A DNA stretch of 64,000 nt, taken from positions 868,001 through 932,000 of the forward strand of contig NC_092600.1 of NCBI RefSeq assembly GCF_047663525.1. The letters are read 5' to 3'. This DNA is from Anas platyrhynchos (taxonomy: Eukaryota; Chordata; Aves; Anseriformes; Anatidae). Positions within the stretch are counted from its first letter, which is position 1; each line of letters opens with the position of its first letter. The notes beneath the pieces were generated by a model, which worked only from the letters and a program-made list of their open reading frames with translations, did not search any database and was not told where the DNA came from. The translations under genes were made by a program, and so were the position numbers. This document shows, in pieces, positions 1 to 14,204 of this stretch.

Positions 1-2174
1 ATTGCCCTTTACCCAGTAATGCAATCTGTTACAGAAGAGTAGCGTGTATAAAGAGCTTTAACCTGACAGCCTCTGAGTGCGGCTGCTCTGACCAGTGACA
101 AAGCAGTGTCTCATGGGGTACAGAGGGAGCAATGAATTCTATATTGACACTAAACAAAATTTAGTATCTACTGCATTTTCTTGCAAGACAATATGCTGAG
201 CAATTGTGAATAATTCAGGTAACCAAAGGCACTTGTAGATACAGGCATACGATGTGCTTCAAATTAGCCTGCCTTCCAGAGGTCCCTTTGTTAAGCTCAG
301 TACCTGCTGAACCCTTCTCTTTCTCTTGGTGAGGATGCGGTGCCCGTCTGTGCAGCTTTACCCCTTCAGCCCAGGATTAGATTTCATTTGCTTTTACCTC
401 AGTGCCAATTAAAAAAAAAAGCCCCCGCAATTCTACAGAAGAGCGTGAAAGTAAACATGGGAGACTTGTCACGAACTGCTTCCTTTCTGTGTCACCACGC
501 ACACCAGGCATGGCTGCTCCTGCTAGTTGCTGGTAATTGGAACAGGTGCGGGATTAATATTTATAGGTTCTCCCTAAAGCACTATTTGATCTGCTCGTGT
601 GAATGCTGCACGTGGGACACTTTCTGTGACCTGGGTCTCAGGTGCCCTCCGTTGCCCCATGCTTGGTGCACACATTAAGTGCATTGCATGTAGAATTTCA
701 TAGTATTTATAACCTGTTTTCTGTATCTCAGGATGTCTGAAGGCTGACGTCAATGCCCCTTTTCTCCCCAGAGGTGGCCAGGGAGCACCATTCTCTAAGG
801 AGGAGCCTCTGCTCAAACCAGCTGAGCACTAATAGTCCAACAAGCAGCTCTGACCGGCTGGCTGCCCAGAGGATGCCCTGCACCCCACTGGGTGGGAACA
901 GCCCTGTCCCCACACACCCCCACTTACTTCCACCCTTCCTGGGCTTTCACCAGGGACATCCGTGGAGAGCATTTTGGATCAAGGTGTCTGGTGGCAACAC
1001 CCTGCACCCGGCATGTCTGCCCTCGCTCAGCCAGCAGCTCCCAGCTTCATCTCGGTATTCTGCAGGCGTAGCAGCCGGCGAGGACTCGCCAGTTCTTTCC
1101 AGCGTGTCATTACTGGGCTATTAGCTGCCTGGGAACTGTGTAATTGAGACAGAGCGGATTATGCGTAGACATGAGCCGTGGCCTCGTGTCCTCACCTTCC
1201 CCCGGTCCTGCTGGCACGTGTCCCCGGCCCCGGGGCCGCCTCATCCCGAGACATCGCTCGTCCCCACCGCTGTGCCGTGCAGCGTTACTTCTGCGGCTGG
1301 GTTGGGTGAGCATAAAGACAGGAGAATAACGGCAGGTGAGCCTTGCAACATGTAATGACTTCTCACATGAATTCATACCAAATTTTGTGAGGAATGATGG
1401 ATAACTTTATGAATAGGTAGCAATAAACCATACACTCATTTTGCAGGAGCAGGGCCAGGTGAGCTTTAATTCCACAACTCTTTCACTGAAATGTCAATGA
1501 TCCGGGGGGTTTATTGCTTTTTTCCGTTGGCAGACTTTGCAAGCAAAAGGAAGCACTGTGATGTCTCGCCTGCCCTCTCCAGACACTTCCCAGCCAAACG
1601 TGCCATGTACCGGGTGACGTGCGGCAGAGCCACGCGGTCTGACCAGGGTGTTTGGTGCTGGAGCCGCAGATGATGCTGTGTAATGTAAACGCCTTCACTT
1701 TGTTAACGGCTGCAATAAACATACAGAGTAACAGAGTAAAGCACGGGGACAGATGGGCAGGAATATTGAGCACCCATTGTAGGGGCTTAAAGTGGAGCAC
1801 AGACGCATGGCACATCTTTGGGTATGTTTGGCTGCGTGCCCCTTGGGTGCGTGTCCTGCAGCTATGTGCCAGCCCTGCTGCCCTGGGGCTGGGGCAGAGC
1901 ACACAGTGGGCACGAGGCTCAGTTTGCTGGGTTGCTGGAGTGCTTTATGTCAAGGCCAGTGCCTGGAGGTCATTTTTCAGTTTGTAGAACTTAATTCAAT
2001 TAATGGAAAAGCTGGGAAAGTGGAAACATTCTTTTTGTGATGCTTCTTCAAATGAATTAATTTTGGCAATAGATAGCTTTAATACTGTCGTTTATTTTTC
2101 TCATTTTGCAGAAGACTCAGAGGGATGCCCGTATAGCAGACAGACATCTAGACAAAATAGTTTAAAATAATGCC

Positions 2175-2190
2175 TTTTTTTTTTTTTTTT
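2175..2190 (+). repeat. T16 homopolymer
   Basis: Sixteen uninterrupted T in an AT-rich stretch. No element is attached. Confidence 0.95.
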
Positions 2191-5100
2191 AAATAAAAGA
2201 ATGATCTTGAATCTACCACCCAGTTTGCTGTGTGATACATGAAAACTGGGGTGCCAGGAGGAGTATGTTTGAATGGAATCAGGTTAGAGATGAGTCTGAA
2301 AAGAAGAGTTGCCTGGGAACGAAAGCTGTTGCTGGAAAATGTTTATGAGGACGTGTTAACGCATTGAATAGGTACAACAGGAAAAGCTGAAATAAAGAAA
2401 ATGAGTATTGTTATTGTTCCATCATCCAGTTTAACTTCTTGTCCCCAGATTTCTTGTAAAACCTGGATAATATTAAAGAATTCACTAAAACAGCAGAAAG
2501 GAGAATTGCTCACTGATAATGAGCACTCCCCAGTTACACTTCCTGGGCAACGCACACACCTGGACAAAGGCAACCACCTTCATGGAAATGGTCAGAGAAG
2601 TGAATAAAGGTAAGACTCTAGCTAAACTGGCACTAAATCTTATTTCGACACCCATAAATGAAGGTAAATTGAACCAAAGTCCCTTTGATTCTGAAACCAT
2701 TTGAGAGATTTAATGACTAAGCTAATTGTTTTTCCTAACTGATAATGCATAATTCATTGTGAATTTTAATTCTGCAGTGTTCAGGTGGGTTTTGGTGCAA
2801 CATTTTCCTTTACTTCGTATGGAGGCAATCGTCTCTTGGATGCAGGGAGGTAGAGAGCCAGAGGGAAATCAGCCTGCTGGAGGATTTGCAGCAGACCTGG
2901 AGCCGGAAGGCTTTTCAAACCTGTACTGGTGCAATACTTCTCTGTTGCCCCGAGCTGTGGGGAATATTGAAGGCAGCTGGAAGGGTTTCACGCTGCCCGT
3001 GGTGACTGCAGAGCTGGGATGGCTCGCGTCCATCTGAGCACAGCCCGTGGTGCTGGGGAGAGGACACCTGTGCTGGGTGCACCCCGGGGCCCTGACGTGC
3101 CGTGTGAGCCCGTGGTGCCCCGGCACGGCACGCCAGCACTGCTCGCATCCTGCTGGAGGAGCCACCAAGAAGGGAGCTGCTGCTGCTGAGCGGCCTCTGC
3201 TTAGCACCAGGACAAGGCAAGGGCTTACGCTGCTGAACTCACTCCGTTATGCTCAGATCATTGTATCTGGGAAATGCTAGCTCTCTGTCCACCAGGTTTT
3301 CTCTTGGAGCATTAATTGCTTATCAGCGAGGAGCATTGTGCTTAAGGGAGCATGAATTTTGTTTCCACTCGGTTTGCTCTTCTAGGCTTTTACCTGGTTC
3401 TGGTATGTGAGGCAGTGTGTGCTGGTACTGGCTCAGATCGAATGTGCAAGAACAGCCTGGGACACAAGCGCACTTTTCTTTTCTCCCACAGATGCCTACT
3501 GGCAGCGACAGTAAGAAAGATTTCTCCCTGAATAAAACAAAAGTGGAGGTGAGGACATTAACTGAGCAAGAAACCGAGCTAAGCGGATCTCCACAAGCTT
3601 CACATCCGAAGCAGAGGCCAGCAGTGCTGCTGCACTATGTGGGCAGGAAGGAGACAGGGAGACGTTTCCCGGCATGGAGAGAACAATTCCAGTCCTTTCT
3701 CAGGCAATTTTTTAAGTATTAGCAACCATGGTAACTGAATAGAAATGTAACCCGTGTGCTGTGCATTCAGCTTGACACAATTATCTCTGCAGAACAGTCA
3801 CGTTAAAAATAAACATGGCCTGCACCAGATTCCTCAGCCACCTTGCTCCATGCCATGTGGGAGACCTGCCCGAAGCTGGGCTCAGGCTGGGCGAGTGCGG
3901 TGGACGCTGAGGCCCGTGCAGTCGGCCTCTTGCTCTTTGAATGGCATCAGGGGCAGCGGGGGGCTCTGTGGGTGCCCCTCGCCCAGGAGTGTTGGGGTGG
4001 CAGCAGGGGCAGCGCACGGCTGGGGAGGGACCCCAGGGACCTGTTCCCCATTCTGCGGTGGGCGATGGGGGCAGCGGGTGGCTGCAGGTGCCCAGGGAGG
4101 TGCGGAGCTCCTGGGGGGCTGCCCCTGGGGGGCTTCGTGGCACTGCAGCTTTGGTCCAAGCTGGTGTCCTCAGTACTGGCACCGCAGCCCGAGCTCTGTG
4201 CTCCAGCGCTGGAGCAGGGGTCCCTGCTGGTAACTTCTGTGCAGGCAGAAACACGCCACGGCCTTTCTCTTAAGGGCTGTTACTGGTTTTATTTCATTCT
4301 TACGTCATTTAGAGAAATCCTTAGCGTTCTCTGGGTTTACTGGTACGTCAGCACATTTGCCTACTAAGCACAGCTATTTTTCCACTCCAGACAGCTTTCG
4401 AAGAAGTTAGCTGGTGTTTTAGCAGTACTTACTGCATCTAATATGGCACACGTGCAGCCATGCAAGAAGAGCTAGAATCAATGTTTGCTCTCATAACCAT
4501 GGGCCTAGATCAGTAATCATTCAGATTTGATTGATAACAGTGCATCATCCATTTACAGTAGAGCAAACCTTGGATAGCAAATCTCTTGCTTTTAGCAATC
4601 CTACATAAAATCAGTCGAGGGTGCACTTAGCCCAAATACAGATTGCAAGCTGTGACTTAATATAATTGCTAGAAATAAGTTTAGGAAGAAAAAGGGATAT
4701 GGGTCTTTCATTTAAATCACAGTATGTTTGTTGACAAAAATTCGGAATAGTTTGGACCTGACATCTCTGCCTCACATCAGTATAGTGTCCACAAGACAGA
4801 GCAGAATGTGAGGAAAAAATGTTATCTTGTTTGAAATCAGCCGTTCTTCGTTGGTCTGTGCATTTCAAACTGCATTCACACTCAGTGGTGGGCATGCAAT
4901 ACAAGCCTGACATGCTTTTCTCATTTGTAAACTTGTGATGAATTCTTCCCCCAGCTTCAGCTGATGAGTAGGATTGAAAAGAGACGTGTCAAATACTCCT
5001 CCGGTTTTGCTGGTGAGCAGATTGCCCAGCACCTTGGGCTCCTGTGTTTGCTTAGGAATAGGTCACTGATAAATCCACAGAGGCAAATATTTCAGAACAC

Positions 5101-8100
5101 AGACTAATGCAGCCTAAATCACTGCTAAGCTGTGTGGTCTTATTTCTAAGCCTGTGGGAGAGGTTCCCTGCACTTGCACCAGCACGGATGAGGGCGTGCA
5201 GACTCACTGCGGAGGGGTGGAGGGAAGCATACCTTGTGCACCACATGGCTCTGGATCAGAGCAGCAGCTAAATCATCAACAAAAAGCATGTCGAAGTGGA
5301 GAAGAGAGTTTGAGCATAAAGAAGTATGAAAATGATTTGATTTTTTTTTTAAATAGTAAATGCTGTGGAAATCAAGGGAAAGGCATAGATTGCAAGCTCT
5401 TAACCGCTAAAGATTTTTGCAAGAGTCATTTCCGCAAATGTCTTACATTCCATATATAGATCTTCAGTCTATGCTGTTAATGGACTGACAAATGTACAAT
5501 AACCCCAGATGACTGTTGCTTCATTGCTTGGCTATACAGATAAGAGGAATGCTTCCTTTTGATTGAGATCTTAAATCAATTGTTCCCTTACCAAATGTCT
5601 GGTGGTTATTATCCAAGGAGAAGATAAAGTTCAGATGGTAAATTGTTAATATTGTAAGAAAAATGTCTGTTGTGTCCTACTTAAAGTTTCCTGTCTAGAT
5701 GAAATACATTCTCCTATAATATTTAAGATTGCGTGTGATCCATCAGAGTGCATGTTTGATCAGTGGCCATACTCACTCTGCCACTGCCGCCCGGTTTAAA
5801 GCACGGCTCTGCAGAGTCTGCAGGGGCAGTGAACGTGGGCTCACCCCGAGGCTGCTCGGTGCTCCTGCTCCTGGGCAAGGAGCAAACGGCCGGGGAGCTG
5901 CCTGGGGAGGGCACGAGGCACACTGCCGTGCATCCCCGCACCCGCACCGAGCTGCTGGGACAGAGCTGCTGCCAGCATGGGGCCTGAAGGGACAGCAGCA
6001 CGGAGCTGCTGCCCCATCTGCTTCCCCTCAGTGGGGTGCAGGAGGGCAGGCGTTGTCGGTGAGCCTTCGGACACGGCCACGGGATGGGGCAGTGGGCGTC
6101 TGGCCGAGGCCCTGCCTAACCAGAGCTTGTGAGGACAGCGCTTGTTGCCAGAGCCTGACACTGCCTCTTCAAGTTCTGGGACTACAGTAATAAATGGCAA
6201 CCATGCGGATGATCTGCCTTCTATCTCTATCTCTGTGTTACCAAAGATACCAAATTTCCTCTCAAGCACTCAAAATACATTGTCTCGCATTTGCTTCCCA
6301 AATGAGCAACTACAGTAATTCTTCATCTACTCATCTCTGATTTAGCAGGGGTCATTGTATTTCCTACCAATTTGTTACTGAATTTTCACCCTGTGTCACC
6401 GAGAGAAATAGTTCTGATATTTTCTAATGGTGACTCACGTTGCACCTCATGAACTTTAACTAGTCCCAGGGTCATTTTCATTGACAAATTGCTGTAGGCT
6501 GCTCAAGTAATTATTTGTCCTTGGGAAGATGTATATCCTTTATTGAAGTTATCCTAAGAGTAAAACAATCTTAACTATTAAAACGTCTGCTCTATCATTG
6601 GAAGATTAAATGCTTATCCTTTTGACCAGCTCAGGCTAGTCCTTGAGAAGCAGAAATCTTGCAAGAAGTGCTAAAATCTACCGCATGAAAGGCTAGCTGC
6701 TAGAGAAGGCATACGACTAATCTGAAAACATAGAACTAACTCTGATACATTTCTGCTTTTTTTTTGTGATGTTTTAGGTCTGACGGCAATCACCAGGGAT
6801 CTCACAACGCCGGTGGCTCCCCATGTCTCCGGGCTGGCTGCTGGTGGCAGTGTGCCCAGCGCTGCCAGGCCGCAGCACTCCCTCTGCTCTCTCTCTGGGG
6901 TTTGAAGGCAAAAAGGGACCTCTGCGGCCAGCTGGGCTCTGCGGGAGGCAGAGCAGCTCCCATGAGCTGCCCCCAGCCTGGGGTGCTGGTGGGCATGCAA
7001 GGGGACTCCCTTTCACCGCTGTGCTCTCACATTTGTGTAGCTTCTTCGGCAACGTGCCCTGAATGATCCTTTCCACGAGGCCACCAAATAATGCAGGAGA
7101 TAGGCAGGGGTACAGAGTGCATACAGAGTTAGGGGAGCACCTTGAATCTGAAAGGCGTCAGCTGAGAGTCTGGTAAATTAAACCAAGCCCTACTTCCATT
7201 GAAACCAAAGGAAAAGCTGCAGGAAAGTTAGCACAATGGGCTTTGCCCCTGAATTCGGTAAGGAAGAAGCAGAGGGTGAGGAAGCTCTGCCCCTGCAGAG
7301 CCTGGTTACCACAGCTCCAGAGCCCAATGCTACAGCAAGCTCTGAGACCTGCGTGGGCTGGATCCTTCCTCCCTCCCTGCTGGGTCCACGCGATGTTCAA
7401 GGACCTGACATAAAAGAGAAACCCAGTTCCCACATTGCCCTCTCAGACACTTTTATATTGCTTGTCTCCTTAACCCAGAATTTGTGGCAGTGGTGGCGGC
7501 TGCTGCTGTGACAGATGCTGGAAGAGGCTGGCAATATTTTTGGTGCTAAAAACAGCACTTCTTTGTTGACAAACTGTTAAAAAAAAAGATTTACTGTTAT
7601 GGGGCTGCTTCCCCTCAGGGTCATTTTCTGCAGGGAATGACTTTGGCTCTGTCAGCTAAGGACGTGGGAGCACAGCACCGGGGACGTGCAGATAGCAGCC
7701 CTGGGGAAGGGACGCTGATGTCCCGCATTGCTGCACGAGTCACTACATCCATGAGCCCAAAGGTGTTTTCTTTGGGTGCTGGCATGGTTTCACAGCTCCA
7801 CTCCAGCCATGTGGCCCCAGCACCACCCTGTGCCAGCACCATGTCCCCAGCCTGCCCACCAAGGGGCGAGGGCTCCACGTTGGGCTTCCCAGCAGCAAGC
7901 GGTGACTTCTGCCACCGGGCTGCCTCACGTGCTCATGACAACCTGCAGGTGGTTCATGTGCAGCCAGTGTAAACTTCAAAGCCAATGCAACTTTATGGGC
8001 ATCAATCTGTGGACTCCTATCCCCTGCCCCCTCCCCCAGATAGTCTCTCTGTCTTTTTTTTTTTTGTCTTCTTCCATCCCCTGTCCTCATCCCCCGGTTC

Positions 8101-8199
8101 ATTGCTTGGAGAGCTTGCAGTGAGCAGTTTGTGCTTTTCTTGCCGTAGGAATAAACAGAAGACAGTTGTCAATCTAGGACATTTCACCAACATTGAATC

Positions 8200-9340
8200 C
8201 AGTGCCTTTTTTTTTCTTCAAAGACACTTTGGGGATTTTAAATGATCTTTTTGACTGTTAACAGCAACCATGTAGCTGTGCATCTCCATTAGCGTCTTTG
8301 CAAATATTCATCTACAGTAAGTGCCTCCTGGCTCTATTGCATTCCTGATTTTTTTTCTATTGACAGGAATCAATAGCAGCATATATGAGGAAACAGATAA
8401 ATATATATCTAGCTAATGAGGGATAAATGGCTCTTCAGAGCATGTTGGTCTCATAGATTCCAATTTGTCTCTGCCTTTTTCTATTTTTTGGCTAAATACT
8501 CTGCTATGCATGTTATCTCGCTCACCTTGAATGTCTGAAATCTCCAGTCTCTCTCCAACATGTTTTCAGCATTTTGCAATGTCAGATGTTGCTTCCAGCT
8601 GTAAGAGAAATTATCTTTTATATTTCTTTAAAGTAAAAGCAATTTAGAGCATTTACATCTGCAGAAACAGTAGCTCCTTGTGGAGTCCAACACCCAAGAG
8701 GTGCTTGTTTTTATACGCTATCGGACTATATCAAAGGCAGCATTGTAGAGTAGTTAATGATTGCCTTTTCATGTCAGTTTTTAAATTCTTATGTAGTGTC
8801 TTTATTATTCACACCAATCTGTCTTTTAGATCATCTTCCATAGACACTCCAGATTAAATTTTCTTCATTATCATTATAGAACTAGATGAATAAGTGGCAC
8901 ATCTGTTCATGAAGTAGTTTATTATCTGTTCTGATGAGGTTTTGGATGAATAACGGAATGACTTAAATATGGAACAGACAAATGCATACAGGTTTATGCA
9001 TAATCTTAAATTTGTAACCAGTAATGCTATGTTGAGGAATCTGATTTTATACTGAAGAGTTAATTATTAACTAATGATCTGGGTCATCTTATTATGAGGG
9101 CAAGCTTAATGAAGGGACAAGATGAGGCAGAAAACAAACCTGTGTGTGAAATAGCACTAATGAAGACCCACACATTGTTTAATTGGTTCTCATTCCATCA
9201 CTGCAGAGGAAAACTATAAATATTTTATAAACACACCATTCTAGCCATGTAAAACCAAATTGCACCAATAAATCTATTTATCTAGAAGTTATTTCCTAAT
9301 TTCTTACAGCTGCATCATTTACAAAGGAGGATGCTGACTG
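8200..9340. other. AT-rich frame-free block in the 3' flank
   Basis: More than 1 kb without an open frame of note or any recognisable repeat, bounded by GC-rich patches. It has many ATTA/TAAT cores and an AATTATTAACTAATGATC segment near 9060-9078. It could be conserved non-coding DNA or simply AT-rich neutral sequence. Confidence 0.3.
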
Positions 9341-11710
9341 TTTGTCTTTTACGGAGACAAAAAGGCTACGTTTCCAGCACCCGCGTGGCAGTGGTGGTTT
9401 CCACGAGCACCCCCAGACCACCACATGGACCCCATCCCACTTGCCCGGGCTGTGGTGATCCCACGGGGGCACAAGCCCAGGAGCTGGCTCAGGATGGACG
9501 TGCGCAGCTGAGGTTTCCCAGCTGCGGGTCAGGCTCCTTTTTGAAGAGCCTATTCTTCTCTTCTGTGCCTCAAGCTTCTCCTGACTTCCCCTGGAGGATG
9601 GCTCAGTCCCAGCCGGGTGGCCAGGTGGGGAAGGAGCAGAGGGAATGTCGGCCCCAGTGCCTGCGTGTGCGGCAGGGGCGCTGCTCGGTGCCTTTACTGA
9701 CCCGCTGCAGGTGTGGTAAAAGCATCAGAGTTCTGTGTGATCTTTACATTTTTATTTTGGGGAAGGGAAATGTCAGTGGTTTGTATGTAAAATATGAGCC
9801 CGCGTAAGACAGAAGAGTTGAATCTTGAGATCCAAGTGACAAATCACTCGAGCTGCAGGAGCTGTCACAGTATACAAGGTTGCCAGGAACAATCAATGAA
9901 ATTATAGCCTTGTACTACATGGTTGTTTATCTGCTATTATGGAAATAAGGTACCATCAAAACTGTTGAAAAAACTTGAAGATTACAGTAGGCACAATTTT
10001 GGGATATGACAGCAGCATTTAATCATGTTATTCTGACAGGTCCTGTTAAAAAAAGTTGCAAACTTCTACTGTCATTGCCTGCATATAGCTGAAAGGATAA
10101 CAATTAAGGTTATTTGTCATCTGTTGTGCAATAACAAATTTGGAATACTGTACGGTGTCTCAGGAGGCCGAAATCCCTGGAGTAGAACAGGTGATACCAC
10201 AAGCAGAAGGGTGTGCATTGCTAGGAGTGTTTTTCTTCTACCAAGCCAAAGTAACAGTGCCCTGCATGCCTCAACTCCTGGCATGTGCTGATGTAATTCT
10301 CAACCATAAACTATATTTACATATACATGAACCAGCAGAGGATCTTCTGAAATAACCAAGAGAAGTTATAGCACTCAAAACAGAAAATGATAAAATTATG
10401 AATCTACACCTCGTTTTGTGACATGTTTGGAGCTGCATCTAATGGGGCTAGTTCAGGAGCTAAATATGAAACGGGTATTGACAATATCTTCAGAGTAAAA
10501 CTTCATGCTTCTTCTGTAATGAAAAAAAAGCTCCTTCAGGAGGACATTGGGATCTCAGCTTTGCCACTACCCTGAAGTGCTTTCTAAAAGATCCTCCTGC
10601 TCCTGGTGCCATAGGGAGAACCGGCTGCACCAAGGCTGGTGGAACAGGGCCAAAAGCTGGCCCCTTCCTGCCTTCCCCTGCCGTGAGCAGCATTTACCAG
10701 GAGGGAAGAAGCACCTGAACCAGGCGCAGCCCTGTGGTGCCCCTTCATCCGCATGCGAGGCTGCACCCGCTCCCCTGCCAAGTTCTTGTTTCCCCAGCTC
10801 TGGCTCAGAGGACCCCATGTGCCCATCGCATGAGCAGTTCTCCTGGAGGCCAATGGACCTGCGAGGTGGAAGCGAAGAGATGAGGGGTGCAGAGCCCAGC
10901 ACGAGCCTGGAGGCTGCTGTGAGGCTCCGGCACCACTCGTGCTCCGGGCTTCTTCACGCCATGAAGAGAAAGTTGTTCAGCTAATCCTACCAGATTGTCA
11001 TCGGCTGTCTAGAGTTATGCAGAAATATTTAACTTCCACATGAAATGACAGAAGGAAAGTTAATTTAATATATCATTTAAAGAATAGAGCATTTTGCACT
11101 CCACTCTCTGCTGGTAATAAGGCATTATGAGCTTAACTTCAGGCTTGAGCTTGGATGTGGGAGGGAAGAGGCATCCCCAGTCTCTGGGCTCAGGATGGGG
11201 GGATCTCTCAATTAAAACGTTAGCATTTTCGGCGAATAGCAGTAACTGTATATTGACATTTTCAAAAGCAATGCAGAAAAGCTGTTTGCCCCAAGACTGT
11301 ATTCACTCCATACTTTTACCTACATATTTTGAGATAGTTTTTGCTTGTTTTCTTCGTTTTCCAGATTTTATGAATTAAAAGTCTTTACTATGGCTTTCGT
11401 GGAGGGTTATGATTTACACCTGAATTGCTGCTGTAAGAATTTTAAATACATTAAAAAAATGTTTAGTCTAGATTAGCTTTACACCATTATTCATACTTGG
11501 AGATGCTGTACTGAACATTTTTGTCTACTTCTGAGCACAGCATCAATCACCTCTGTTCTTGACAAGCCCTAAGGAAAAGAACATTTATCAGTCTCTATTA
11601 GAATGGTCAAAAAAAATAATAATTCTAGAAATGACATTTTATAAGAGAACATGCTCTGGTTGGAAAATATCAGTAGCTCAATGATTTTCCTCAAAAGTTC
11701 CTCCTTTTAT

Positions 11711-11738
11711 ATCTCTCTCTATATATAGATATATATCC
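11711..11738. repeat. TC/TA microsatellite
   Basis: A short TC run passing into ATATATAGATATATAT. It is degenerate and low in copy number. Confidence 0.85.
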
Positions 11739-12009
11739 TCCTTATACACTTGCTGTCATCACAGCACCCATACCCCTCACTATTCTTATTTTAGTAGATG
11801 CCTTTTATATATTTTCATGTCAGCCCCATGGGGGAAGATTCCAAAAGAGGACAGCAGGAAGCCAGAGCACATTCAGCTAGCATGAAACCCACCCCGAACA
11901 CCGAGCCCACAATTTTCCATTGGCTCTGCTCCACACCCACTGTCCCCATAGCCAAGCGTTGAGCAGCACCTGCCACAGGGAGGGGGGATCGTGGTACTGG
12001 GGCAGGCTG

Positions 12010-12024
12010 CCCCCCCCCCCCCCC
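12010..12024 (+). repeat. C15 homopolymer
   Basis: Fifteen uninterrupted C followed by GGG. The minus strand is G15. Such tracts are hard to sequence, so the length is uncertain. Confidence 0.95.
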
Positions 12025-12902
12025 GGGACAAAACGGGTTCACTTTCTTTGCAGCAGGCACAGTATTTGTCCAAGAACTGTCCAGAACTCTACGTGCTTAA
12101 ATTTGACACCACATACATTTAGCTATAATAGTAAAATCAGTGGGACTATTAAAGTAGATTATGCACTAATAATTATGCAAATATTCCTTCAGTGAAACTA
12201 TAAAAATCTCATGAAGATTTAGCACATGGCTATTATAAGGAGAGAAACGTGGAAAATGAAAATGAAGATCATTACCTTTAAAGAGTTAGGGGAATTTTTT
12301 TTGCTATCATTTAAATACATGGTTTGGGATGCCTTTGAAGGTTTAACCTGGAGGAGGATATTTGTTATAATACTGCTAAGTACGGCTGCAGGATGAAAAT
12401 CTGGTCTGCCTGGAGAAATGATCACTGGAAAACAGCTCACCTGTTCTGTCATTTCAGGAAGGACTTAACTGCAGCATTACAGCCTTATAAAAAGCAGAAT
12501 AACATTTGTATCACTAGCAGGTAGGTCTAAAGTGAATATCCATTTTCCCGTTTCAGGGCATAGATGAGTAACTGGAAAAATTAGAAGGTGCTTTGGCTGC
12601 CCCCCGCCCAATTCGCTTGTTTGCAGCTGCAGCTCTGGGTGCAGAGCAAAGCCAGGAACTTGTTGCCCTACAAGCTGTAACAGCTTGATATTTCTCTGTG
12701 TTTGAAGTTATGAAATGATTTAATATTTGATAAAGAGGCCATTCAAAGGAGCAAATTTAGTTTAATTTATTGAAACTGGGTTCAGCATCCAGGTCCTGGT
12801 GTAGCATTTAATACTTAATTAACTTTAAAAATACAGGAACCGCTGGAAGTGTAGATATCATACCGATAGGTGATGCTTCAAGGCTGATGACTTTATACTG
12901 AT

Positions 12903-12925
12903 AAAAAAAAAAAAAAAAAAAAAAA
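12903..12925 (+). repeat. A23 homopolymer
   Basis: Twenty-three uninterrupted A following CTTTATACTGAT, with no transposon body recognised next to it. Confidence 0.95.
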
Positions 12926-14055
12926 GCCAAACGCTTTTTTAATGCTTAAATATCAGTTTGTGCATGTTGAAGTCAGAAACCTGAAGTGCATTTTACTATT
13001 TGGCCCTGGTGTGGTGTCCAGCACAGATCCAGCTCCTGCCAGCCTCGGTGGTCTAAGTGCTTTGCTTCTGCAGGGTGCTTGGGGTGTCTGCACAGTCACA
13101 GATCAGCAGCAGAGGTGACAGCAGCTGCTGTTTAGCTGTTTAATTCAGAGAGCCTCAGGGACTTTGGTAGTGTGGGAGCTCAGTGTGGGAGGCTCAGGAG
13201 GGGCGAGCCTTAGCTCTGCAGGACCCCCCCGACCCAGAGCAGCCAGAGAGCACAAAGAGCCTGGTCCAGAGCTGGGGACGTCCTCGCCCCTCCTGCTGAT
13301 GTGAGGATACGCTGTGGTAAACCCAGGCCAGAGTTACTGGTGAAGGGAAAGTAATGCTGTTTATGAGCTTTATTCATTCATTAATAACTAGAAAATGTAC
13401 AGGCAGTTCCTGAGGCGGAATCAGAGACCAGAAATAATGCTTCTACTTGCTCACTGAGTTGGACTCTTTTTGAATATTTAAACTTTCTGGCCCAGTGAGT
13501 CTCATTTCCCTGCAGAGCTCCAGTGCATAACGAAACCTCCCCGTTCCTGCTGCAGCATCCCGGGGATCCTGCACCCGCAGCGAGCTGGGTGCTGGGGTTG
13601 AGCCCTGGAGGCTGCTGAGCTTCCCCTTTCTGACTGCATGTGCCTCTACTTTGGATGTGGATTTTTAGCCGAATACAGCCCATTGCAGGGATTTCAGCAC
13701 GCTTGGTCTGTGCTTTAGGATCTGGGCCTTGCCAGGGAGTTCAGCATTAGGATAGCCCCTGCCAGTGCTAACAAAGTGGTGGGCTCCTGCCTGTCTGCTT
13801 GGCCAAGAACATCTTTGCCATATGCAGGCTCTGCACAGGCTTACAGAAAACCAGATTCTCCAAAACAGATTCAGTTGGGGGTTTTGAAAGCATCTCTGGT
13901 ACTTGAGAGCTGTCCTCCGAGACTTAAACATCCAAACGCCAGCTTATATTGTCTTTAGGAAAAAAAGAAAGCACAGCTCCAACTCTGCTGAAGCTGTTCC
14001 AGATAGCACTGAAAATGGCTTATAATGAAAGCATGCAAACTGCAGCTCTCACCAG

Positions 14056-14103
<48 letters not shown>
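14056..14103 (+). repeat. A48 homopolymer
   Basis: Forty-eight uninterrupted A, the longest homopolymer in the window. The 100 bases upstream show no recognisable transposon or processed gene, and I see no clear target-site duplication, so an expanded mononucleotide repeat is the simplest reading. The length in this assembly may be inaccurate. Confidence 0.95.
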
Positions 14104-14107
<4 letters not shown>

Positions 14108-14204
14108 TGGGGGAAGCTTTGAGAAACCTCTGAATAATTGAAATTCGTAACAAGCTGCATGGTAAAATTGTCCTTAGCGCTCAGTGTAGGTATTAGCTCT
14201 ATAT

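Larger units (their letters stand above)
1..14204. other. 3' flanking/intergenic DNA, no gene recognised
   Basis: No exon, RNA gene or intact transposon is recognisable on either strand. GC-rich patches (about 3.85-4.25, 5.78-6.15, 7.6-7.95, 9.37-9.7 and 10.6-10.95 kb) produce many chance frames, which encode low-complexity Pro/Ala/Gly/Ser-rich peptides without known motifs. AT-rich stretches (2.0-2.8, 4.4-5.7, 6.2-6.75, 8.2-9.3, 11.0-11.8 and 12.1-12.9 kb) contain no long frame. By synteny recalled from other vertebrates the next gene past this end would be PRELID2. That is inference and no part of it is seen. Confidence 0.6.

Noticed and set aside
3490..3722. Possible exon: pyrimidine-rich tract ending CCCACAG followed by an open frame (MPTGSDSKKDF...)
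   Set aside because: The acceptor-like sequence is good, but the peptide matches nothing known and I see no matching donor or partner exon.
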